Below, one piece after another: positions 12,905 through 64,000 of a DNA stretch of 64,000 bases. The stretch comes from Dermatemys mawii. Lineage: Eukaryota; Chordata; Testudines; Dermatemydidae. Below the pieces are notes generated by a model, which was not told the origin of the DNA, did not search any database, and saw only the letters and a list, made by a program, of their open reading frames with translations. Position numbers and translations under genes: made by a program. Where the stretch lies: positions 15,600,338 to 15,664,337 of the forward strand of contig ML677366.1 of the NCBI GenBank assembly GCA_007922305.1, in the 5' to 3' direction. Numbering within the stretch: position 1 is the first letter of the stretch; each line of letters starts with the position of its first letter.

Positions 12905-13920
12905 AGGCCAGAATCATAAGAACATAATGCTGTTTTTGAGGTAAAAAGATAATGAATAGAAGAAATAAGTAGCAGGAAATGATCAGTAACTGAAGCACCA
13001 AAGCAAAATGTTCAGCACTGAACATTCAGTATAGAGCAGAACAAAATGATTAGGGTAACTTATTTATCCTTCAAAGAGGTAAGTGGGTGGGGGGGAGGGG
13101 GAGTGTGAGAATTTGTCAGAGGCATAAGAATGTTTCTTAGCTATCATTGGTCTGAGATGAGGATTTGGAAAAGTTTATTGGTTGGGAAAGAGTCTGTATT
13201 GCTCTAAACTATTTCCAGTCTTGACTGGTTGAGATATAATCAACCTTAAAAATCATAATTATTTCCAAATACCACTGTGATTAATTACCCTCCTATCCCC
13301 TCAGAAAAGTCAGTTATGATATGATTTTAGCAACCAACATCAAACAGACAGAGTATGCTTGTAAGCACTTTGAGGCAGAGATATGTAATTATATGATTTT
13401 ATACAAAACCTAACGCATTGGACACCAATCTTGACAAGGGTTTCTCAATGCTACCAAACCACAACACAAGTAGTTAATAAATTAGAATAATTAAAAAACA
13501 ATACCACAAGAAAACTGGAATTACAAGCTTTCCACTGTCGAGAAAGCATTTCTAATCCTTGCAGTTCACGAAACACTGGACCCTTACATTGCCATTAGTC
13601 TCTCCAGCTGGTGATGCTTTCCTGGCTGTCGTCCAGGACTGAATATAAACAGGGACTCAGACCAGTTTAAACTTTCAATCGTTGATTGCTCCCAGTGATG
13701 CATTTTCCCCCCTTCCTGATTGAAAGGTCACAAATATTGCAATTAAAATGGCCTAATCCTTTTTCATCTTCAATTCACTTAAACCATAAAGTTCAAAGTT
13801 TTAATCTAATATTTATTTCTTATTGACTTTAATCACATCTGGAGGATTTCTACATCTTTTATATACTGAATGACCTTAGGATTCAAGGCTCTATGAACTG
13901 AACCATTAACACAGTCCTAC

Positions 13921-56935
<43,015 letters not shown>

Positions 56936-57433
56936 GATTACCTATTTCTGTGAATAAGGAAAAAGTATTTTATTCTAGCATCATAACTCAAGAAACACCT
57001 GAATTTTTTTAAAGGAATACAAAGGTGTTTACAGTTTAGTTTATATATAAATATAAACTAAACCAGAACTCCTTTACTTAAGTAGCTAATAAATGTTGTT
57101 TCTATAGCACCAATCACTCCAAATCAGATACCAAATAGATTTACAAACAGAAGGACAAATTTTCCATTTTAATCAGATCAATTTTTCATGTATTTGTTTA
57201 TAAACACAACAAAATGCACAGTGGAAGTCTGTCCATTTAAACTGGGCAAAACCACACACAGTTTAAAGGGACAGTGTAAATTTAGCAGTCACCACTCTTT
57301 AAAAAAAATAGGTAAAACAATTCCTGTGGTGAGTATAATTGAATCACAGATCTCTCTTTTTTTAATGTGTTCACTTTGTGTGTCTGACAGCACTGTGCGT
57401 ACACAATACGTTTGACTGTTTCCCCAGATAGTT

Positions 57434-57525
57434 ATGCAGGCCCTGATCCTACAAACAACTAAGCAACTGTGCAACTTTGTTCACACAGTTGTCCCACTGA
57501 CATCAGTGGGAACACTCACAAGTAA
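57434..57525. repeat. Ancient dispersed repeat ('ccctgatcctacaaac')
   Basis: AGGCCCTGATCCTACAAACA then TTGTCCCACTGACATCAGTG and 'ggaacactcac'. Near-palindromic core as in the other copies. Confidence 0.45.
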
Positions 57526-58063
57526 AGTAACACGTGATTAGATGCTTGTAAGTTTCATCATGCGCCTCTTGCAGAGGAACAAAGTAGAGAAAATCATTTG
57601 TAAAGAAGGAAAGGCGCATTGTAAACCCACAGTGCCTGTCGGGGGGCCTGGGAAGCACATGTGCAGTACCCACAGGTATCTGATATTTATTGATATTTCA
57701 CTGGTGATCGTTCATGCTACTAGTGGTGCCCTTTCATGTAAATCCCTCTGGCGAGGAGGGAAACGCAACCGCCAGGTGGACACGATACTGCACAGCAAAG
57801 TGTGGGTGTGTGGGGACACCCCAACGCCTACTACAACTGGCCGGACCCACGCAACGCAGGAGTCACCGTGGGCCGCGCTCTGTCCCGGGGTGTGGACAGG
57901 AGGACGCGGTGAAGAGCCGGCGGGACCCCGGAAGGCAGGGCCGGCTGATCCCGAGATGGCCTCAGCCTGGTCTAGGGTGAGGCAACTGAGAGACCCCGCA
58001 GCTCCCTTCCACTGGGCGCAGGCCGGGCCCCCGGGGATGGACAGGGCCCGGCTGGTCACTCAC

Positions 58064-58110
58064 CCCGCGAATTCCCCCCTCTCCTCGTGACAGCACGTAC
58101 AACCGCCCAC
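58064..58110 (-). other. EFL1: EFL1 non-coding exon 1 (5' UTR; upstream edge approximate)
   Basis: Exon 2 has a clear acceptor (cacag, before 56947) 12 bases upstream of the start codon, so a 5' leader exon is needed. A good donor GTGAGTG reads on the minus strand from 58063, inside the CpG island, placing the exon end at 58064. The transcription start is not fixed by sequence. I put it near 58110, next to an ETS-type CCGGAAGT at 58113-58120. A full-length cDNA or CAGE tag would settle the edge. Confidence 0.55.
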
Positions 58111-58215
58111 GACCGGAAGTCGCTGCTAGTGCGCGCACCTTTGGTCTCCACCCCCTTTGTGACGAATTACGGAAGCCGGGAAGGCGGGAGGGGCTGTCGT
58201 AAGGACGCCGAGGCG

Positions 58216-58228
58216 GTTGCCAGGCGAC
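58216..58228 (+). promoter_or_regulatory. RFX X-box-like palindrome in the shared promoter
   Basis: GTTGCC-A-GGCGAC is an imperfect palindrome close to the RFX consensus GTTGCC(N1-3)GGYAAC, which drives many cilia genes. It sits 73 bp upstream of the SAXO2 start codon. A second half-site-like GGTTACC follows at 58242-58248. That RFX regulates SAXO2 is inference. Confidence 0.5.
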
Positions 58229-58300
58229 GGGGCGCTTCCTTGGTTACCGGGGCTCCGAGGGGCGGGACAGGAGAGCCGGGCAGGCAGCGGCAGCGGGAGG

Positions 58301-58341
58301 ATGAAGGAGAAGCGGTGCCTGTGCGAGATTTGTACCTGCGG
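58301..58341 (+). CDS. SAXO2: SAXO2 first coding exon (stabilizer of axonemal microtubules 2)
   Basis: SAXO proteins (formerly FAM154) bind and stabilise ciliary and axonemal microtubules through an N-terminal cysteine-rich motif and repeated Mn modules. This exon encodes MKEKRCLCEICTC plus two bases of a glycine codon, then a good donor GTAAGAAG. The CxCEICTCG pattern matches the characteristic SAXO N-terminus. The start codon has A at -3. In human, SAXO2 is the neighbour of EFL1, which supports the call; the two genes diverge here. I could not find exon 2 (expected to begin RHxCPH) before 64000, so the rest lies to the right. The evidence is a short peptide plus synteny. Confidence 0.85.
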
Positions 58342-59365
58342 GTAAGAAGCAAAGGGGACCCCCGAAGGGCGGCCTCTTCCCCGAGTCCCCTAAGTCTGAT
58401 CCTCCGGGGAGACCTAAATTCCCCCACCGGGACCCGCCCTCCCAGGGAACCCCAAACCGCGCCCTCCTCCCCCGTCCCCGAGCCGCCCGGGGACCAGCAC
58501 CCATCGCCTCCGGACCGGAACCCGAACGCCACCCCCGGCCCGTAACAGGACCCGAACTTCCTCTGCCCGGGGCCGCCCCAGCTTCCCTGAACACGAACTT
58601 CCCGGGATCCGAAACTTCCTGCCCCAGCACAGGCGCTGCCGCACCCATTGGCTGATATCCGGGGTTACAGTCTGGTTCAATGGCTCTTACAAATTGTTCC
58701 ATCGTTGTGCTCCAGGAGGACTCGAATCAGCAAATCTTATCGGGCTACAAACACCCCCTGTCCCGAGAATCAAACTTTTGGGGACCAAACTGCCCTAAGG
58801 CCACAGCCCAAACCCCCTGGCATAGGTCAAGCCTCGCCGAGCACGTGCCTCCCCGTGTCCTAAATATCAACATTCCTCTACACCCCAAATCCCATGAGTC
58901 TGGAGACTGACCTTTTGGGGCCCCAAATCTGAGTTTTTGAAGCAGCCCAAACTGTCCCTACTTCCCTTCAAACACTCTGATACTGTTCACGGCAGTTTCA
59001 TTGTGACCCTATCTAAGGGCATATGCATTTTACTTTACCGCTATCTAATCTAGACCAGAGGTAGAAGATTTCCATAAATTTCTGAATATAGATACAGCCA
59101 AAGAGGAAAAAAATTGTACAGAACTTTGTTTTGCTGGAGATTAGCCAGCTTGTATACTGCTATTCACATGCCAGTATATGCCTCTTCTCAACATGGCCTA
59201 CCGCACCCTTGTTCCCAGGGCTCCAGGGGAAAGGAGGCATCTCAGAACCAGTAATGCCAGTTCTGGCTCTGCCTAGGAGGACTACTGAACCCAGTGGAGA
59301 AGGCCTTCCAGGTGTTTCATGGTCTCTTACACTAGCAGATTTGGCATAAAGGGGATACAATACAA

Positions 59366-59579
59366 CAGGGATCAGCAGCCTTTGGCCCACGGTCACCAGG
59401 GAAAGTCCCTGGCAGGTCGGGCTGGTTTGTTTATCTGTCAAGTCCACAGGTTCAGCCAATCGCAGCTCCAATTGGCCGCAGTGCACCATCCCCGGCCAAG
59501 GCGGGGTTCGGGGAAGAGCAGCCAGCACATCCCTCAGCCCATGCCACTTCCCGTAGCCCCCAAAGGTTGCTGATCCCTG
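59366..59579. mobile_element. hAT-like MITE (CAGGGATCAGCAGCCTTTGG termini)
   Basis: CAGGGATCAGCAGCCTTTGG at the left pairs with CCAAAGGTTGCTGATCCCTG at the right, almost perfectly. Flanking CAATACAA/CAAAACAA (59358-59365, 59580-59587) is a 7/8 target duplication. Located in SAXO2 intron 1. Confidence 0.9.
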
Positions 59580-59807
59580 CAAAACAACTATGAATTCCTA
59601 CCTTTGACTTTTGTTTTAAGCTCTGTGAACTGTAGCCACGTTTTAGCCTTAATATGCATCTACCACTATGACCTGATTAAGTTTGGAGAAGTAAAAACAG
59701 CTTTTTAAGAGTATCTGGTTTCTTTAGAAAAGGGAATACAGAGACAGGTTTCAACTCTCTTTGGAGTACTGTTCTGAAAAAGGAAAAGAATGTGGGTTCA
59801 TCTTAGT

Positions 59808-59934
59808 TAGTGTGACCACATACCCCGATTTTATAGGGACAGTCCTAATTTTTGGGTCTTTTTCTTATATAGGCTCCTATTACCCCCCACCCCATCCCAA
59901 TTTTTCAGATTTGTTGTTTGGTCACCCTATTCTT
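59808..59934. mobile_element. Short MITE (GTGTGACCA..TGGTCACCCTA)
   Basis: The inverted ends AGTGTGACCA and TTTGGTCACCCTA enclose about 125 bp with the fixed strings GATTTTATAGGGACAGTCCT and TTTTTCTTATATAGGCTCCT. I know this as a very abundant element of turtle genomes. No autonomous relative in the window. Confidence 0.75.
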
Positions 59935-59956
59935 AATAGAAATGAAGTAACACATT

Positions 59957-60110
59957 TAGGCTTTGTCTAAACTAAAAAAGATGGTTTTAAAATGTTAATT
60001 CATGTTGGTTTTCTTTAAAAAAACACCTTTTTATGTTGTCTAGACTGGGTCTTAAGATTAGATTGTGCCTTAAAGCACGGCCCTATTTTAATGTGTTCGC
60101 AGACGGGCTG
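59957..60110. mobile_element. Degraded MITE of the 'ggctttgtctacac' class
   Basis: Begins TTAGGCTTTGTCTAAACTAA and contains 'gttgtctagactggg'. Related by its end to 10491-10759. The right boundary is uncertain. Confidence 0.4.
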
Positions 60111-61161
60111 CACAGCAGTGGGAGCAATTCTGGCTAACTCGCCTAGAATTGGTCCTGGGTAGAAAACACTGCCACATCAGTTCTTCATCCTTTTTAAATA
60201 AGTGCAACATGCTAATCCTTCCCCTGCTCTCAGCCAGCTCTGCTCACTATTATGGAGTGGAGGTTGGCCATTGTCTTAGTTCCAACCATGTCCTTTGGAA
60301 GAGACCCAATTCATCATTGTTCTACAACCTGTTCGAGCCCGTGAGGCTGATGCAAAAGGGTAGGTCAGGAAAAAGACTTTCTGCAGGGAATACTACCTCC
60401 TCAAGCAAGCAAGCTGAGATTCTCACATAAATCCTGGATCTATGCCTTTAAGAAAAACATCAAGTATCATGAGACTTGTGAAATAAAACCATGAGAGTTG
60501 GCATCACTTTGTGCAGGAGGCACAAAACCAGCTTTCCTAACTCTCTCCCACCTCTCCCACATACAGGGGCCATTGCAGGTTTCAGGGCGGGACAAATAGG
60601 ACAGGCCAGATTAATGGGGGAGGAGAATAGATGGGTCATCGCATGGGTGGGGCATTCAAAGCCCTGATGATTCTGTGTCCTTGCAAATGACTACTGTATT
60701 ACGGTTACAAGTTAGGACGGTCCTGAAGTCTACTTCATCTAGGGCCAAGTCTTCTCCAAGCAGCTCCTGAACAGCAGAGACAGGAGTTCCCCGACTTCTG
60801 TCCCAGTATGGGCAATATCCATTTCTTCACCAGCTACGTTAAGGTTAGCCCATGGTGAAGAGTAAAAGAGGGGCAGTGTGGGGCTACTTGCATTCTCTTG
60901 CCCTGCCTCCTACCTATAATCTGTCCCACAGAATTGTATCTCTGGGCTTAATCATGAGATAGCAAGCTGATTGCTTCCATGAGGAGAAATCAGAGCTATG
61001 TAGCCTAGAATCAGATATATAGATGGGGTGACATGACCTTGTGGAGAAGGGAAACCATGTTCATCCCATCTTGTCTCTAAACTCAGACAAGACATTGTAT
61101 AATATAATAATTATTACTTAATAATAAACACTGTAAAATACACAAAAGAAATGGGTTAAAA

Positions 61162-61856
61162 TAGGGGTTGTCAACCATTTTTTTTCTGAGGCCCACCCTA
61201 ACATGTTACACAAATTCCACTGCCCACCCGTGCACAATAACTGGTTTTCTGCATATGAAAGCCAGGGCTGTCATTAGGGGGTAGAAATGAGGGCAATTTC
61301 CTGAGGTCCTCAGGGAGCCACCACAAAGCTACATTGCTCAGGCTTTGGCTTCAGCACCATGTAGTGGGGTTTCAGCTTTCTGCCCGAAGCCACAAGCAAG
61401 CATAGACTTCCCCACTTTCCCCTGGGTGTCAACCCCCCCAACTCAAGACATCAGCCCCACCCCTACTCCACCCCTTCCATGAGGCCCCATCCTTGCCCCA
61501 TCTCTATTCCAACCCCTTCCCCAAATCTCCGCCCTGGCCCTGCCTCCTCCCCGCACCACATTCCCACTCCTCCCCTTCCCAGAGTTGTTACCACCACCAA
61601 ACAGCTATTTGGAGGTGGCTAAGGGGTAGACGGAGGAGCAGGTATGCAGTGCGCTCAGCGTGGGGAGGAGGAGGAGGTGGGTGGGGAATGAAAGCAGCTT
61701 GACTTCCATTAATTTTTCCCCATGGGTGCTCCTGCTCTGGAGCACCCATAGAGTTGGCACCTATGCAAGCTTGTCTAATGCTGGTCCTACTTAGTGGACC
61801 CCTGAAACCTGCTCAGGGCCCCCTAGGAGCCCTGAATCCCTGGTTGAGAATCACTG
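61162..61856. mobile_element. hAT-like element (GGGGTTGTCAACC termini)
   Basis: TAGGGGTTGTCAACCATT at the left and TGGTTGAGAATCACTG at the right are inverted, and an exact 8-bp duplication GGTTAAAA flanks them (61154-61161, 61857-61864). The interior around 61430-61570 is C-rich with 'ccacccc/cccctt' units. Confidence 0.88.
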
Positions 61857-62229
61857 GGTTAAAATACACATTGTTGAAGGTTTTGCATTCAATAAAATCT
61901 CAAGAGGTTATTGTTTTAGGCAGCTCAGCAAGTTTGCTTTGGTGTAACACTGACGTGTTTCTGTTTTTGTGGGAAGACTAGTTGCTTGGCAGTGTTACCT
62001 GGGCATTGTGATGTACACACAGGAAACCTATGATACATTGCACAAGTTCTATTCAGCAATCTGGTGGAGTCTTACATACTGTCATTCTCAATTACTTTAG
62101 ATATATTTATATTTCATTCTGAATATTAAAACAGAGGAAATAATTCTTCTACCTGTAGTTAGGTCCTGGGAACAAATACTGTAAAAAATGTCAGTCAGAA
62201 GGTGTTTCTGAGTTGCAGAATAGAGAGTG

Positions 62230-62490
62230 TATTTAAGGCTAGATTCTGCAGCCATTACCCATAATGAACAGCATTTACTCATGAACAGTCCCTTTTCACT
62301 CGGGTGGTAAAGTCTTGGGCATTTATATCCAGGGGTTCCATGTTCAATCCCCACTGCCAGCAATTCAGTCTGGGGTATGATGTTACAAATGGTGGCCCAT
62401 ATAGGGAATTGAGCTTGGGTGGTGAATCTCTGAAGTTCAGGAAGAGCTTCCCTCTCTAGGGGAAGTGTGTAACCACCTGACTGTAGTGCT
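62230..62490 (+). repeat. tRNA-derived SINE-like fragment
   Basis: CACTCGGGTGGTAAAGTCTT and, 30 bases on, GGTTCCATGTTCAATCCCC resemble the A and B boxes of RNA polymerase III promoters in tRNA-derived SINEs. The cloverleaf is not intact, so it is not a functional tRNA gene. Confidence 0.45.
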
Positions 62491-62851
62491 CAGTGGGACT
62501 TCTCAGGTGAGTAAGTGCTAATTACTAAAGCTAAAGGTTTTAGGATCTGGCCCTTATTTGTTGAATATTAACATTACTATGAGTCTTTTAAGAATATGGA
62601 GAGTAGACACCCTTCTTCCTAGGCTGAATCCCCTTTTCAGTGCCCATTAAAAATGTATGCTTTCAACAACTTTTTCAACAAATAACGGTGCTGCCAAAAA
62701 GACTGGGTGTCTGCAGGGGCTGAGCACAGTTAGCTCCCATAAGCTCGTAAATACTTAACACTTCTCAGAGTCAGAGTCAGTGCTGGAGACTTTTCTGTAT
62801 ACTAGTCACCACTAAAGTTCCTAGCTTCTCAAGTCTAGGATGTGTCTAGCA

Positions 62852-63631
62852 CAGGCGTGGGCAAACTTTTTGGCCCGAGGGCCACACTGGGGTTGCAAAA
62901 TTGTATTGAGGGCCGGGTAGGGAAGGCTGTGCCTCCCCAAACAACCTGGCTCCACCCCCTCCACTTCCCGCCCCCTGACTTCCACCGTCAGAATCCCCAA
63001 CCCATTCACCCCCACTGCTCCTAGTCCCCTGACCCCTTCATCCCTAACCACCTCCCAGGACCCCACCTCCTATCCAGCTTCTCCTTTTCTTTGTCCCCCT
63101 GACTATCCCTCCCAAGACCCCCCACTCTAACTGCCCCCCAGGTCTTCTCCCTCTGCCCCAACTGCCCTGACCCTTATCCACACCCCTCCTCCCTGAAAGA
63201 CCCCCCAGGATTCCCATGCCTATCCAACCACCTCTGTTCCCTAACCCAGGATCGCCCTCCCCAGAGCCACCACCCCATCTAACCTCCCCCTGCTCCCTGT
63301 CCCTTGACTGCCCCCCAGGACTCCCTGCCCCTTACTGTGCCACTCAGAGCAGCATGTCTGGAGGCTGCGCAGCCCACTGAAGCCAGACATGCTGCCCTGC
63401 AGAAGCTTGCTGCCCCACCTCTTTACCATGCCACTCAAAGCGGCAGGAGCTCAGACCCTGCCAGAGCCAGCTACACCGCTGCAGCGCTGTCCAGGCGGCG
63501 GTTTGGCTCCAGGGGAGGGGAGAAGGCAGGGGACGGGACAGGGGCAGCCTTCCCGGCCGGGAGCTCAAGGCCTGGACTGGACGGTCCTGCAGGCTGGATG
63601 TGGCCCGCAGGCCGTAGTTTGCCCACCCCTG
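62852..63631. mobile_element. hAT-like element with C-rich minisatellite, SAXO2 intron 1
   Basis: CAGGCGTGGGCAAACTTTTT at the left pairs with GTAGTTTGCCCACCCCTG at the right. An exact 8-bp duplication GTCTAGCA lies at 62844-62851 and 63632-63639. About 62940-63330 is an array of C-rich units (ccctgactgcccc, ctgctcc), closely parallel to 18198-18973. Confidence 0.92.
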
Positions 63632-64000
63632 GTCTAGCAGTAATATAGGACTGTGCCAAAGTGTACAAATGATCATCTCCCAGTTCCTTTGCTTAAAAGG
63701 TAAGTTTTGGTTGTTATTTTTTAAACCACAGAAATGTTCTTGTAACTGCATTTGTTCAGAATAACGGTTAGATCCTTTATTGGTATCCCTGGAGTATATC
63801 CTCAAACCCACTTCCCAGTTTCCAAGTGATATTTTTTGAGAATGGACCAGGTATCAACTACCAACAGTTCTTGGGATATTTCCATAATAAGAAGCAAACA
63901 TTTCTATTTCCTTATTTCCCATGGGTTGCAAACGTGCTACGTTAATATTAAAGAAAATGAACCCCTGCCTGTGAACAGAGTCAGGATTCAGATTGCTTGC

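Larger units (their letters stand above)
8530..13920. other. EFL1 intron 15, remaining unique-looking sequence
   Basis: Apart from the MITEs at 10491 and 11614 and the palindrome at 12859, this stretch is AT-rich with no exon-like frame. I searched the minus strand for the next EFL1 exon (expected IGGLQDF-like start) and saw none. Confidence 0.4.
57840..58640. promoter_or_regulatory. CpG-island bidirectional promoter of EFL1 and SAXO2
   Basis: This is the only long unmethylated-looking CpG-rich stretch outside repeats in the window. It lies between the EFL1 leader (minus) and the SAXO2 start codon (plus), 237 bp apart from the EFL1 exon 1 donor to the SAXO2 ATG. No TATA box is evident. An ETS-type CCGGAAGT lies at 58113-58120, and a second GGAAG-rich stretch near 58172. 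Long ORFs here follow from the G+C content and are not genes. Confidence 0.8.
58342..64000 (+). other. SAXO2: SAXO2 intron 1 (continues past right edge)
   Basis: From the exon 1 donor GTAAGAAG to the window end. Aside from the listed repeats and the tail of the CpG island (to about 58640), I see no exon. The expected second SAXO2 exon (RHxCPH motif) was not found on the plus strand. Confidence 0.6.

Noticed and set aside
57542..58702. ORFs of 115-182 codons on both strands around the promoter
   Set aside because: CpG-island composition gives few stops. Only the 41-base SAXO2 exon within it is supported.
62296..62365. Possible tRNA gene
   Set aside because: A- and B-box-like words are present but the stems do not pair and there is no proper anticodon arm; better explained as SINE debris.

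Overview
This is vertebrate nuclear DNA: about 38% G+C by eye, long introns, GT-AG splice sites, one CpG island and many interspersed repeats. CR1-type LINE sequence, a MIR-like element and many short hAT-like elements with 8-bp target duplications suggest a sauropsid. The particular families (elements ending in TTTGCCCACCCCTG, in GTGTAGACC, and the 'GATGAAGTGG..CCACGAAAGCT' repeat) are ones I associate most with turtles. The species call is inference.

The main gene is EFL1 (elongation factor-like GTPase 1) on the minus strand. Exon 1 is non-coding and lies in the CpG island near 58.1 kb. Exon 2 (56845-56947) carries the start codon. Fourteen coding exons, all with GT-AG boundaries and matching phases, run leftward to 13921 and give 585 codons plus one base. 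That is roughly the N-terminal half of a protein of about 1,120 residues in human: the whole GTPase domain with its insert and the beginning of domain II. I found no later exon between 1 and 13920, so the C-terminal half should lie beyond the left edge. EFL1 works with SBDS to release eIF6 from late cytoplasmic pre-60S ribosomal subunits.

On the plus strand, about 190 bp from the nearest plausible EFL1 start region, is the first coding exon of SAXO2 (58301-58341), a ciliary microtubule-associated protein. The two genes are head to head and share a CpG-island promoter with an ETS-type site and an RFX X-box-like palindrome. The rest of SAXO2 lies beyond the right edge.

Most of the remaining sequence is intronic. 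It holds: a pseudogene of a multicopy, transposon-like protein at the left edge (1-1050) with three in-frame stops and no frameshift; a CR1 fragment; a solo LTR with a 4-bp duplication; two pogo/Tigger-like elements with TA duplications, one containing a 400-base assembly gap; at least seven hAT-like elements with matching 8-bp duplications, several with G- or C-rich internal minisatellites; a 46-bp perfect palindrome; and microsatellites.

The most unusual object is an insertion at 34652-34991 with a 16-bp target duplication. It carries a 179-bp inverted copy (4 mismatches) of a segment located about 650 bp upstream, flanked by inverted fragments of a high-copy repeat.
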